Of a DNA stretch of 64,000 nt, positions 49,190-58,254 are shown one piece after another (positions within the stretch are counted from its first letter, which is position 1; each line of letters opens with the position of its first letter). A model generated the notes under the pieces. The model did no database searches and had not been told where the DNA came from. It was given only the letters and a program-made list of their open reading frames with translations. The stretch is from Metallumcola ferriviriculae (GTDB taxonomy: Bacteria > Bacillota > JADQBR01): NCBI RefSeq assembly GCF_035573695.1, contig NZ_CP121694.1, forward strand, positions 2,642,501-2,706,500. The letters run 5' to 3'. The translations under genes were made by a program, and so were the position numbers.

Positions 49190-50146
49190 TCAATTGATTT
49201 TCAGCCTCGGATCCAATATGTCTCTTAAACCTTCGCCGAACAGATTAATGCTCAGTATCAAACTTAGGATAGCCAGACCGGGGAATGTAGACAGCCACCA
49301 GCCGTTCATCATAAAGTCACGCCCGTCACTAACCATAAACCCCCAGGCCGGCTGAGGCGGCTGGATGCCCAGTCCCAAGAAACTTAGCGAAGCTTCCATG
49401 ATTATGAAGAAACCCATCCTCAGAGTGGCCAATACCACAACTGTATGAATGATGTTGGGCAGCACTTCAGAGAACATGACGCGTAGGCTGCTTTGGCCGT
49501 TAGCCCGGGCGGCTTCCACGTATTCCTTGGTCTTTTCTGAAAGCATTTCTCCCCGCACTAAGCGGAAAAATTCAACCCATCCCTTAAAGGTCAAAGCCAA
49601 TATTAAGTTAATCAGGCCTGGCCCCAAAAAGGCCATTACCCCTACGGCAAATATGAGAAAGGGAAAAGCCAGTAAAAGGTCTGCAATCCGAGAAAGAACC
49701 GTATCAAACCGACCCCGAAAGTACCCAGCCACAATCCCCAGCAGCGTACCCACAGTGGTGGAAATTATGACGCAGATAAAACCAACCCAGAGGGATATCC
49801 GGGCCCCATAAATGATTCTGGACAACAAATCTCGTCCCTGTTGGTCGGTGCCTAAGAAAAATTCCGCCTTCCCGCCTTCCAACCAGCTGGGAGCAGCCAA
49901 GCGGTCTGCCAATTTACCGCTAAAGGGGTCATGGGGCACAATCTGGGGTGCCAAGAGAGCAAGTCCGATAAATATGAGAATGATGACCAGCCCAGTCATG
50001 GCGGAGGGGTGTTTTTTTAGTTTCTTTATAAAGTTCAACAGGCCCTGGGTGGATGTTTTTAGCTTTATCGTAAATAGGTACCACCTGGGATGGCTGTAAG
50101 CCTCATCTGCCAACCCTTCCTTTTGTTGCACCGTCTTAGGTATCAT
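49190..50146 (-). CDS. Oligopeptide/dipeptide-type ABC permease (OppC/DppC)
   Basis: 318 residues. A long cytoplasmic N-terminus is followed by five or six membrane helices. The EAA loop near 220-240 reads EYVEAARANGQSSLRVMFSEVLPN, and FFLGTDQQGRDLLSRIIYGARISLWVG is the usual OppC start of the periplasmic loop. GGTGG-type site before the ATG. Between this gene and oppB lies inverted-repeat copy B. Confidence 0.92.
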   Translation of the reverse strand: MIPKTVQQKEGLADEAYSHPRWYLFTIKLKTSTQGLLNFIKKLKKHPSAMTGLVIILIFIGLALLAPQIVPHDPFSGKLADRLAAPSWLEGGKAEFFLGTDQQGRDLLSRIIYGARISLWVGFICVIISTTVGTLLGIVAGYFRGRFDTVLSRIADLLLAFPFLIFAVGVMAFLGPGLINLILALTFKGWVEFFRLVRGEMLSEKTKEYVEAARANGQSSLRVMFSEVLPNIIHTVVVLATLRMGFFIIMEASLSFLGLGIQPPQPAWGFMVSDGRDFMMNGWWLSTFPGLAILSLILSINLFGEGLRDILDPRLKIN

Positions 50147-50172
50147 TTCCTTGTCACCACCTTATAGAAGTT

Positions 50173-50369
50173 GTTCCAAAAGGTTATCGCAGGTGAGCGG
50201 CAAATTTCTGCGTTGCTCAGTCTCTGAAACTGCTCACGTTCGCCACCAATACTCTCCGCGTCTCTTAAAGAAGACTTGCCAACTTGTTGGCTTAGTCGCC
50301 TTAATGCCCTTGGGTGAGAGCCTTCGCGGCCTTGAACTTCTTGCTCCTGCTACAATGGCCTTTTCGAAC
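50173..50369. repeat. Inverted-repeat element (MITE-like), copy B
   Basis: Bounded by GTTCCAAAAGG and CCTTTTCGAAC (10 of 11 paired). Read on the minus strand it follows copy A almost base for base (TTGTAGCAGGAGCAAGAAG, GTTCAAGGC, GACGCGGAG, GTGAGCAG, GAGCAACGCAGAAAT, GCCGCTCACCTGCGAT), with about 55 extra bases in the middle. It occupies the gap between oppB and oppC, i.e. inside the operon. Confidence 0.85.
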
Positions 50370-50374
50370 CCGTA

Positions 50375-51385
50375 TTATAATGATATCTTAGGATTGATAT
50401 AGGTGTATAAGACGTCTACTACCAGATTTGCCACGATAAAGGTCAAGGCGTAGAACATCACCACTGCTTGTATTAACGGGAAATCTCTATTAAAGATTGC
50501 GTCAACTGCCAACCTGCCTAAACCGGGCCAGCCGAAAACCGTTTCCACAATCATGTTGCCGCCCAATAGCACTCCCACCTGTATCCCCAATACGGTCACA
50601 GTGGGAATAAGGGCATTACGCATGGCATGCTTGACTATTACGGTAAATTCCCTCAAGCCCTTGGCTCGGGCAAGCATTACGTAGTCTTGACGCAATACTT
50701 CCAACATGCTGGAACGGGAAACTCGGGCCAGTATGGATAAAAGCTGCATTCCCAGTGCCACTGAAGGAAGTATCAAATGGGAAGCCGCATTCTTAAAGGC
50801 TGCCCAATTCCCCGTGACGATACTGTCCACCAGGTAAAATCCGGTAATATGCTCCAGCTGCACACCGTAGTCCAGCCTGCCGGTAATGGGGAGCCACTGA
50901 AGCTTCACCCCAAAAACAATAATTAAAATAATTGCAAACCAGAAGGCCGGCATAGAAATACCCAAAAAGGAAAATGCCATGCTGGCCCTATCCATGACGG
51001 AATTTTGCTTTACCGCAGAATAAACACCAATGGGGATAGCAAAGATCAAGGCGAAAAATGCTGCGCCAAATGCTAGTTCCACGGTGGCGGGCAGGGCTTT
51101 TTTTATGATGCCGGTCACAGGCTCCCGCTGAGTAAAGGATTCCCCAAAATCACCGGTGGCGATATCTTTTAAAAAGATGCCCAGCTGCACATGAAGAGGC
51201 TTATCCAGGTTGAACTCTTTCGTTAATGCGGTCACTTCCGCTTCTGATACATTTCCTCCGCTGCCCATCATTAAGTCAATGGGATCTCCCGGGGTCATAC
51301 GCATAAAGAGAAAAACTAGCACAGCCACCGCCAACATTATGGGTACTGCTATAAGGAGCCTTTCCAAAATTTTGATGGATTTCAC
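50375..51385 (-). CDS. Oligopeptide/dipeptide-type ABC permease (OppB/DppB)
   Basis: About 336 residues. LLIAVPIMLAVAVLVFLFMRMTPGDP at the start, GDFGESFTQREPV and the EAA loop DYVMLARAKGLREFTVIVKHAMRNALIPT are typical. I choose GTG 51385, 7 bases after AGGTGA; a longer frame to 51448 runs through inverted-repeat copy C. It stands downstream of the GntR gene and upstream of oppC. Confidence 0.9.
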   Translation of the reverse strand: MKSIKILERLLIAVPIMLAVAVLVFLFMRMTPGDPIDLMMGSGGNVSEAEVTALTKEFNLDKPLHVQLGIFLKDIATGDFGESFTQREPVTGIIKKALPATVELAFGAAFFALIFAIPIGVYSAVKQNSVMDRASMAFSFLGISMPAFWFAIILIIVFGVKLQWLPITGRLDYGVQLEHITGFYLVDSIVTGNWAAFKNAASHLILPSVALGMQLLSILARVSRSSMLEVLRQDYVMLARAKGLREFTVIVKHAMRNALIPTVTVLGIQVGVLLGGNMIVETVFGWPGLGRLAVDAIFNRDFPLIQAVVMFYALTFIVANLVVDVLYTYINPKISL

Positions 51386-51416
51386 AATTATCTCACCTGC
51401 CTTCCTTAAAATAAGT

Positions 51417-51502
51417 GTTTGAAAACCGCTCTCACCCTCTGGGTACAAGTGCGACTAAGCCAGCATAGCTGGCAAATCTCCCTGCCGGTAAGCTTTTCGA
51501 AC
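51417..51502. repeat. Inverted-repeat element (MITE-like), copy C, short form
   Basis: GTTTGAAAA and TTTTCGAAC ends (8 of 9) enclose CTCTCACCC and GCGACTAAGCCAGC, which match the extra middle part of copy B (CTCTCACCC, GCGACTAAGCCAAC). CCTCTTAAA follows its right end, as it does in copy A. It lies between oppB and the GntR stop codon. Confidence 0.7.
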
Positions 51503-51520
51503 TACCTCTTAAATAGGCTT

Positions 51521-52276
51521 CTAATAGCTGTAGTACTTACGCTTCATACTAAATCTGTATTTATCTCCCCGATAGTGTGCAGTACGGTATTCTATGGGCT
51601 GCTTTTCCCGAGAGTAACCGATGGAAGTGAGCCTAAGCAGCGGGTCTCCCTGGCTAATTTTTAATAAAGAACTAGTCTCTTCATCGGCCACCACCGCTTC
51701 AAAAGACTGGTGGGCAGAGCCGGGCGTGAGACCTACTTTCTGATGGTACTTAATAAACATGGAAAATAATTCACCCTTATCTGCGGTACTTATCAGCTGT
51801 TCCACTTCCCTTTTATCCAGCATGGCCGGAAGATAAATGCTATAAAGAATCATGGGTTCCTCATCGGCCAACCCCAATAATCTCAGATAAAGCACTTCAT
51901 CCCCCACTTCTTTCTTCAAGACACTGGCTAGAGTCAAATCAGCCGCCGTCCGCTGCATCTCCAATACTTTAATGGAAGGATTTAGTCCCCGGAGAAGCAG
52001 TGTTTCCTTAAAACCGGTGATCTTTTCCAGCTCTTGGTCAATTTTAGGTTTGGCCACAAATGTTCCCTTGCCATGAATTCGATATAAAAGACCTTCGTTG
52101 ACAGCTTCGCTGATACTCTGCCGCACCGTTGTACGGCTTAAACTGTATTTTTCACATAATTCTCGTTCAGAAGGGAGCTTTTCATGAGGCATTAATTTCC
52201 CATTAGCTATAGCTTCCTCTATCATGGTTTTTAACTGTTTATATAATGGTTCTGCACCGTTTATCTGTATGCTCAT
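51521..52276 (-). CDS. GntR-family regulator, HutC/UTRA subfamily
   Basis: 251 residues. The winged helix is PLYKQLKTMIEEAIANGKLMPHEKLPSERELCEKYSLSRTTVRQSI in its usual form (residues 10-65). The ligand-binding UTRA domain fills 90-250 (EKITGFKETLLLRGLNP; ending EYRTAHYRGDKYRFSM). It lies between the binding-protein gene and oppB, so it is likely the local repressor. A strong ribosome site is 33 bases from the ATG with a hairpin between them. Confidence 0.9.
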   Translation of the reverse strand: MSIQINGAEPLYKQLKTMIEEAIANGKLMPHEKLPSERELCEKYSLSRTTVRQSISEAVNEGLLYRIHGKGTFVAKPKIDQELEKITGFKETLLLRGLNPSIKVLEMQRTAADLTLASVLKKEVGDEVLYLRLLGLADEEPMILYSIYLPAMLDKREVEQLISTADKGELFSMFIKYHQKVGLTPGSAHQSFEAVVADEETSSLLKISQGDPLLRLTSIGYSREKQPIEYRTAHYRGDKYRFSMKRKYYSY

Positions 52277-52282
52277 GATTAT

Positions 52283-52321
52283 TTGCCCGAAAGCTCAGGC
52301 TGCTTTCGGATACACCTCCTT
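52283..52321 (-). promoter_or_regulatory. Hairpin between ribosome site and start codon of the GntR gene
   Basis: On the minus strand AAGGAGG (52315-52321) is followed by CCGAAAG...CTTTCGG (52287-52309, 7-base arms, 9-base loop) and then 10 bases to the ATG. A TGA in frame just upstream rules out an earlier start. Folding would bring the ribosome site near the start codon. Read from the + strand this is also a hairpin upstream of the binding-protein stop region. Confidence 0.5.
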
Positions 52322-52432
52322 CTTAATTGTTGCTGCTTATGTCCGGCTGCGGACTTACAATCAGCCATTTTAAGAGGAAAAAGGCGGCCCCCCGAGTCCA
52401 GAAGGCCGGTATCTCTTCCACACTCTGACTGT

Positions 52433-54028
52433 TTACTTCAAACCCACATCATGAAGATTGATTCTGCCGTCGGGGCTGGGTTCCCAATTGGTCACGTTGG
52501 CCCTTTGGGCGTAGAGCTCTTTGGTAATATAACCAAATACCATGGGAGCGTCTTCATAGACAATTTCCTGTATTTCCTGCCAGTAGGCTGCCCGTTTCGC
52601 CGAGTCGGTTTCTGACATGGTTTTTTCAATGAGTTCGTCTACCCTGGCGTTGCTATAGAATGAGTAGTTACCTCTGCCGCCGGTCCTCAGCTTAGGTTCA
52701 AGTATGCCTGCGGGATCAAGGCTGCCGTTACCCCAGTTGTTGGCAATCATCAGCCGCTGGCCTTCAGCAATCTTTTCCTTAAAGACGCCCCACTCCCACA
52801 CACGCACTGAGGCATTAATGCCAACCTCGCGCAGCTGACTGGCCACTGCTTCGGTGGCTGTCTTTTCGTCTGCCTTGGCATCTATCACCACGTCAAACCC
52901 ATTTTCATACCCGGCCTCTTTCAGCAGTTCCTTTGCTTTTTCTGGGTTATAGCCATAACCGGGCAGTTTGTCGTTATATCCAAAGCCTTTGGGCATATAC
53001 GGCCCCTTTAAAGCCTCACCGTTGCCGCCTAAGATATGTGTTACGATACTTTCATAGTCAATGGCATAATTCATTGCCTGTCTCACTCTGACATCGTCAA
53101 AGGGCGGCTTGTTCACGTTGATTTCGATAAATCTTTCCCTGGTACTGTCAGCCATTTTAACCTCTATATCGGGATCAGCCTGCAGCTGTTCCACCAAATC
53201 AGGCGGTATTTCCTGGACTATCTGCACGTCTCCGGCCTGCAAAGCGGCAATCCTGGAGGATACCTCGGGGATTATTTTAAAGATTACCGTATCCACCTGG
53301 GCGTTACCCACCGGCGCTATATCCTGGGACCCACCCCAGTAGCCATCATATCTTTCCATAATAACCTGCTCATTAAGGGTGCCTTCCACGAACTTAAACG
53401 GGCCGGCACCTACGGGATTTTTGGCGAAGTAATCGGAGCCCTTTTCTTCAATATAATCTTTAGGCACGATCTCCTGGAAAGGCAGCATACCTAAAAATAT
53501 GGGCCAGGACTCTGTCAAAACAAACTTTACGGTATATTCATCCAGCTGTTCCACTCTTTCCAATGTTCCCAATAATCCCTTACGGGGAGATGATTTACCG
53601 TCAACCGCTCCTTCGGTAATAATGCGGTTAAAGGTAAAGGCCACATCTTCAGCAGTCAACTTTTCACCATTATGGAAAGTAATGCCCTCGCGAATTTTAA
53701 ATACCCACTCGGTGGGGGTTACCTGTTCGTAAGATTCTGCAATCTCAGGCACAATTTCCATATCCGTGGTTCTGGTCACCAAACCGTCAAACATGTTGCG
53801 AATAACCGTTTCCGTAACCCTGTCCCGATGCATTGCCGGGTCCAATGATTCCAGTTCGGTGGGAATAGCCACCGTAAGTACTTTGATTTCAGCCTGTTCG
53901 TTCTGTTCTTGTTTTTGCTCCCCTTCATTGTTGGACTGTTGGGGTTGGGTATCTGATGAACAACCGACAACACCAGTCAGAGCAACTATCAAAAGCAGCG
54001 TCAACCCTAAAAACAGCAGCTTTCTCAT
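52433..54028 (-). CDS. ABC transporter solute-binding lipoprotein (SBP_bac_5, OppA/DppA-like)
   Basis: 531 residues. MRKLLFLGLTLLLIVALTGVVGC is a lipoprotein signal (lipobox VVGC). SLDPAMHRDRVTETVIRNMFDGL, YTVKFVLTESWPIF and DDVRVRQAMNYAIDYESIV are family 5 motifs. The ATG at 54028 has GAGGAGG. It is first in the unit with gntR and oppBCDF. Its own upstream region is cut by IS copy 2, 92 bases before the start. The ligand may be a peptide or another compound; AtuA/DUF4387 downstream hints at the latter. Confidence 0.93.
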   Translation of the reverse strand: MRKLLFLGLTLLLIVALTGVVGCSSDTQPQQSNNEGEQKQEQNEQAEIKVLTVAIPTELESLDPAMHRDRVTETVIRNMFDGLVTRTTDMEIVPEIAESYEQVTPTEWVFKIREGITFHNGEKLTAEDVAFTFNRIITEGAVDGKSSPRKGLLGTLERVEQLDEYTVKFVLTESWPIFLGMLPFQEIVPKDYIEEKGSDYFAKNPVGAGPFKFVEGTLNEQVIMERYDGYWGGSQDIAPVGNAQVDTVIFKIIPEVSSRIAALQAGDVQIVQEIPPDLVEQLQADPDIEVKMADSTRERFIEINVNKPPFDDVRVRQAMNYAIDYESIVTHILGGNGEALKGPYMPKGFGYNDKLPGYGYNPEKAKELLKEAGYENGFDVVIDAKADEKTATEAVASQLREVGINASVRVWEWGVFKEKIAEGQRLMIANNWGNGSLDPAGILEPKLRTGGRGNYSFYSNARVDELIEKTMSETDSAKRAAYWQEIQEIVYEDAPMVFGYITKELYAQRANVTNWEPSPDGRINLHDVGLK

Positions 54029-54120
54029 CGGATAAAACCTCCTCTTCAAAATAGTTAATAATTTGGCAACATTCTGATTATTGGCGCTGTACATCCCTCC
54101 TCTTTTCGAATATTGAACAC

Positions 54121-55836
54121 TAGGCGTTTGCAAAACGCCGCAACCCTTGCAAATTCTATCTTTTTTCTTGCTTAGTTATATAGAACTCCTCACTTGTCTT
54201 GTGTAAAATATAGTTAACAGGCAATATCTACATTCAACAAGAAAGGAGATCTATTCTGTGAAATTTAAACAATTATCCCTATCTGATATTTATGACGGTT
54301 GTCTTGATTTCGTTGATAAGGATAAACCTCGGTTTCTAGCGCTTCTTGAAGAGCATATTCAACTTTCAGAGTATATTTCGCTGAGTTTCTATCAGGCTTT
54401 TTACAAGCACTTTGGTCGCAAACGAAAATTTAAGCTTGAGTCTTTTCTTTATGCACTCATCATTCAGAGAATCTTTTCTATTCCTACAGATGCGCTTCTG
54501 ATTATTTTTTTGAATTTTTCCAAGGAAATCCGTGAATTCTGTGGTTTTTCTAAAGTACCTGATGCATCAAAATTTACACGATTTAAGCAAGATTTTTCTA
54601 AACATCTTCAAACACTTTTTGATAACCTTGTTGATCAAACTGAACCTATTTGTGAGCAAATTAACTCAGAACTTGCTTCATATCTCGTCTTTGATACCTC
54701 TGGCGTTGAAGCTTACGTTACTGAGAATAATCCTAAGTTTATCAATCGCTTAATCAAGCAGCTTAAGTCTCAATACAAAGGCAACTCTTCTGTTGACCCA
54801 TACAAAATGGCATACGGCATTATGCCTTCCTGCGCATCATCAAATCCAAATGTCAAACAGCTTTACATCAATGGCCATTTTTGCTATGTCTATAAATTTG
54901 GTATGCTCACAAATGGCCTTGGTATAGTCAGAAATATTTCCTTTTTTGATGAAGACTTTATAAATGCACACCCTGAAATCCCAATAGAGAAAAAGTCTGA
55001 TTCCCCTGATGAAGATAAATCCTTATCCGATTCTAAAGCACTTAAACCTGTTCTGCGCGACTTTTTTAAAACACATACTCATTTTAAACCCAGCACGTTT
55101 ATTGGCGATGCTGCTTTTGATACAAACGATTCCTATAACTTTTTATTGAAGGATTGTCACTTTTTAAAAACAGTCATTCCTCTGAACGAACGAGGTTCTA
55201 AGAACCTCCCTGAACCCGGGTTCAACGAATCTGGACAACCTCTGTGTCCGTTAGATTCTTCTTTACCCATGAAATATGAAGGTAAAGCGCCCTTAAGGAG
55301 TGGCGTTGTTAGAGATAAATGGGTTTGCCCAAAAATGAAGTGGAAAGGTTCTAAACGCATTACTTTATGTGAACATCCTTGCTCCGACTCTCCTTCTGGT
55401 AGAATGTTTTATACCTATCCTGAAAAAGACTTAAGACTTTATCCTGGCATTATTAGAGACACCCCTGAATGGATTGATATCTACAAAAATCGTTGCGTTA
55501 TTGAGCAAACCATTCAACACTTTAAATCCAATTTTGGCGTCGCCAACAGAAAAACTACAAATGCTTTAACCATTAAGGCTGACTTACTCCTTGCAGGAAT
55601 TACTCAACTGCTTACCGTTATTCTTGCAGACAAACTCCATAAACACGAACTCATCAGAAGCCTTAAACCTCTTTTGGCTTAGCAAATCCTTTATACTTGC
55701 TCTTTCAACCCGCAAAATACTTGCGGTTATTTGTGCCGAATTTTTTCTGTCCAACCTCTGCTTAAAATTTTCTGTCCTCTTTATTAAACTTTCTGATTAG
55801 CTGCCTACGTTAAATTTTGAATTTCGCAATTACCTA
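54121..55836 (+). mobile_element. IS4-family insertion sequence, copy 2 (1,716 bp)
   Basis: Same ends as copy 1, flanked by the 12-bp direct repeat AATATTGAACAC (54109-54120 and 55837-55848). It sits between the binding-protein gene and the palindrome at 55921. Confidence 0.93.
54258..55682 (+). CDS. IS4-family DDE transposase (copy 2)
   Basis: 474 residues, the same protein as copy 1 with D146, D284, E416 and the YREK motif intact. The complete protein identity shows that the two insertions are recent. Its transcription runs away from the oligopeptide transporter genes. Confidence 0.95.
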   Translation: MKFKQLSLSDIYDGCLDFVDKDKPRFLALLEEHIQLSEYISLSFYQAFYKHFGRKRKFKLESFLYALIIQRIFSIPTDALLIIFLNFSKEIREFCGFSKVPDASKFTRFKQDFSKHLQTLFDNLVDQTEPICEQINSELASYLVFDTSGVEAYVTENNPKFINRLIKQLKSQYKGNSSVDPYKMAYGIMPSCASSNPNVKQLYINGHFCYVYKFGMLTNGLGIVRNISFFDEDFINAHPEIPIEKKSDSPDEDKSLSDSKALKPVLRDFFKTHTHFKPSTFIGDAAFDTNDSYNFLLKDCHFLKTVIPLNERGSKNLPEPGFNESGQPLCPLDSSLPMKYEGKAPLRSGVVRDKWVCPKMKWKGSKRITLCEHPCSDSPSGRMFYTYPEKDLRLYPGIIRDTPEWIDIYKNRCVIEQTIQHFKSNFGVANRKTTNALTIKADLLLAGITQLLTVILADKLHKHELIRSLKPLLA

Positions 55837-55920
55837 AATATTGAACACTGGTAGTAACCACCATCGCTTTAAAAGATACTAGTTCGCTGTTAAATAATAT
55901 GTTTGCAGCGTTGTTGTTAT

Positions 55921-55938
55921 AACTGGTAATGACCAGTT
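55921..55938. promoter_or_regulatory. AACTGGT-AATG-ACCAGTT palindrome, candidate operator
   Basis: Two perfect 7-base arms. TGGT-N4-ACCA is a common GntR-type site. Without the IS it would lie about 165 bases upstream of the binding-protein start; now it is about 1.9 kb away. It could also belong to another promoter. The remaining 55850-56050 region is AT-rich with nothing else clear. Confidence 0.4.
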
Positions 55939-56050
55939 ACCAGAAAAAAATAATCAGATATTTAATTGTATTTCTACCTTTTCTACCTTCTTAAGGAATC
56001 TCCTGCAGAATTTTCAAAATATTTTTATTTTTTTTAATATACCAGATTGA

Positions 56051-56113
56051 AAGTGTCACTTATTGGTGTCACTTATTGGTGCCTGACACCATATGACACC
56101 AATAAGTGACACC
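56051..56113. repeat. GTGTCAC-family palindromes, locus 9
   Basis: GTGTCACTTATTGGTGTCAC, a second CACTTATTGGTGCC, then GACACC and GACACCAATAAGTGACACC. It overlaps the last 18 codons and the stop of the MFS gene. Confidence 0.88.
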
Positions 56114-57321
56114 AACCGGCTATGATAGTTCTCAAAAAATAAAATACTTCCCATTAGCAAGGAAACGGCGCCCTGCACGTTCCATGCGACTGTATAATTT
56201 TGATTCCATTCCACAATATGGCCAAATAGTATCGGACCAGTAATGATGCCAATGTAACAGATGGTCATACTAAAACCTACCACGGAACCTGCTTTGCTTG
56301 AACCGCCTTCCTTGGCCACTGCGTTTAAAAAGACGGCATTCCAACCAATATTTATTATTCCTAGCACTAAAGAAACTGCAGCTAGTACCAAGGTGCCCGG
56401 TTTAAAATAGTCAAATAAATTTAGGCTAAAAAAAGAACCGGCGGATAATAAACTAAGTAATATTAGTACTTTTTCCTGCTTGTTTTTAAATAGAAAATCA
56501 CTTACCACAGCCCATTCCATCCTGCCAATGACACCACCAATAAGGCTGATACCCAAGAAACGTGCGGCATTGACTGAGTCTAGGCCAATGGTTTCGTGTA
56601 AATATAAGGTTAAATAACCTATTACCGCAAATTGTGCCGCTCCCATAACCATGGCAAAGAGTGAGAGGATGACAACTTTTCGCGTAATAGTTTTTTTATT
56701 CAATTCCAATGTCTTAACTGAAGAATCCGGGACATCATCCTGCTCATTTTCCTGATACCAATACATCACGAAACTTAAACTAAGAATCAGTATACCGCTA
56801 ATCGCCAAGGATTGTCGCCAGTTACCGGTCCATAATGTTAAAACCGGTAATAGGTAAGCGGCGATAATACCGCCTAAAGGGACCCCTGTCTGTTTTAGTC
56901 CCATGGCTGTTGCTTGGTTTTTTTCATTTAAAAACCATGACTGTACTGCTTTGGTACCAGCAGGGGTAACTGTTCCATAGCCCACCCCTGCTAAAGCTAG
57001 AAAAATTAGTATGGACACAAAAGTGCCGGAAAATGCAGCACAAATGATTGAAATTCCCACTAACATTTGAGCTGCGATAAGAACTTTTTTGACACCAATC
57101 TTATCAGTAATCCATCCCGAAAACCAAAGTATACCGATCCCGCCCCCATAGCTTGCGGCGGTAAAGTAACCAATCTGATTTGTGGAAAGATGCAGGTATT
57201 CCTTGATTTGAGGGGTCAGAGGGTAAACCACTTGGTTGCCAATTGCCACGGCTACTTGGGACAATGTAATAACAAGCACCATAACCCATTGGACCTTTAA
57301 CCCTAATGATCTTTTTCCCAA
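56056..57321 (-). CDS. Major facilitator superfamily carrier, C-terminus encoded by a repeat
   Basis: 421 residues with twelve membrane helices. GWITDKIGVKKVL is the loop 2-3 motif, and ALAGVGYGTVTPAGTKAVQSWF is conserved. Residues 404-421 (ending GVIWCQAPISDTNK) come from repeat locus 9, including the TGA. TTG start with CGGGGGGAAG upstream. As the last gene after sucD it may export or import a carboxylic acid product, but the substrate is unknown. The foreign tail is after the last helix, so activity may be kept. Confidence 0.85.
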   Translation of the reverse strand: MGKRSLGLKVQWVMVLVITLSQVAVAIGNQVVYPLTPQIKEYLHLSTNQIGYFTAASYGGGIGILWFSGWITDKIGVKKVLIAAQMLVGISIICAAFSGTFVSILIFLALAGVGYGTVTPAGTKAVQSWFLNEKNQATAMGLKQTGVPLGGIIAAYLLPVLTLWTGNWRQSLAISGILILSLSFVMYWYQENEQDDVPDSSVKTLELNKKTITRKVVILSLFAMVMGAAQFAVIGYLTLYLHETIGLDSVNAARFLGISLIGGVIGRMEWAVVSDFLFKNKQEKVLILLSLLSAGSFFSLNLFDYFKPGTLVLAAVSLVLGIINIGWNAVFLNAVAKEGGSSKAGSVVGFSMTICYIGIITGPILFGHIVEWNQNYTVAWNVQGAVSLLMGSILFFENYHSRLVSLIGVIWCQAPISDTNK

Positions 57322-57357
57322 GATTCTTCCCCCCGACCCGTAAAAACATTTTAACGC

Positions 57358-58254
57358 TTAGTTTGCCTGTGACTTTAGCTGCTTACCTTTGCTTATCTCC
57401 TCTACTATTTCCGCTACTTCCAAGGGGGTGCGGGCTAAGTGTACTCCCGCCTCTTGGAGGGCATGAATTTTGGATTGATAAGTGCCTTTACCATGGGTAA
57501 TTATAGTGCCTGCGTGCCCCATCTTTTTACCACTTGGTGCGGAGGCACCTATAATATAGGAAACTACCGGCTTGGTAATCTTTGATTTAATATATTGGGC
57601 AGCCTGTTCTTCATCAGCGCCACCGATCTCACCTATCAACACTATTACCTCTGTTTCCGGGTCAGCTTCAAACATTGGCAGCAAATCCGTAAAATTAGTG
57701 CCTTTGACGCCATCTCCGCCAACGCCGACCACTGTTGACTGCCCGATACCCCTCTCGGTCAAACCAAAGACGACCTCATAGGAAAGCGACCCGCTTCTCG
57801 AAGCCACTCCGATAGGGCCTTTCTTGAAAATATGGGATGGCATAATTCCTAGTTTTGCCTCCCCGGGAGTAATAAGCCCCGGACAGTTGGAGCCAATGAG
57901 AACCGTATTGCTTTCCTTAAGTTTTTGCTTAATTAACATCATTTCTTGAATCGGAATACCATCGGTGACACAGACAGTTACTTTTAACTGATCTTCAATT
58001 GCTTCATAAATACTGTCGGCGGCAAAGGCCGGCGGTACAAAGATAATGGACGTATCCGCACCGGTATTTGCCACCGCACTGGCCAGGGAATTGAACACTG
58101 GAATGCCTTCAAAGCTAGTACCGCCCTTTCCGGGTGAAACTCCGGCAACAACATGTGTGCCATATTCCCTCATTGATCTAGTATGAAAGGAGCCCTCTTT
58201 GCCGGTAACCCCCTGCACCACTACCCGGCTGGATTTGTCAACTAATATACTCAT
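57358..58254 (-). CDS. sucD: Succinyl-CoA synthetase (ADP/GDP-forming), alpha subunit
   Basis: 298 residues. [16 protein letters not shown] at the CoA-binding start, [19 protein letters not shown], and the phospho-histidine loop [13 protein letters not shown] are all present. It carries the phosphorylated histidine intermediate. The ATG shares one base with the sucC stop (TAATG). The pathway role is interconversion of succinyl-CoA and succinate with nucleotide phosphorylation. Confidence 0.94.
   Translation of the reverse strand: MSILVDKSSRVVVQGVTGKEGSFHTRSMREYGTHVVAGVSPGKGGTSFEGIPVFNSLASAVANTGADTSIIFVPPAFAADSIYEAIEDQLKVTVCVTDGIPIQEMMLIKQKLKESNTVLIGSNCPGLITPGEAKLGIMPSHIFKKGPIGVASRSGSLSYEVVFGLTERGIGQSTVVGVGGDGVKGTNFTDLLPMFEADPETEVIVLIGEIGGADEEQAAQYIKSKITKPVVSYIIGASAPSGKKMGHAGTIITHGKGTYQSKIHALQEAGVHLARTPLEVAEIVEEISKGKQLKSQAN

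Noticed and set aside
54029-54133. Longer N-terminus for the oligopeptide-binding protein
   Set aside because: The extension runs into the target duplication and end of the IS and precedes a proper lipoprotein signal with its own GAGGAGG site.
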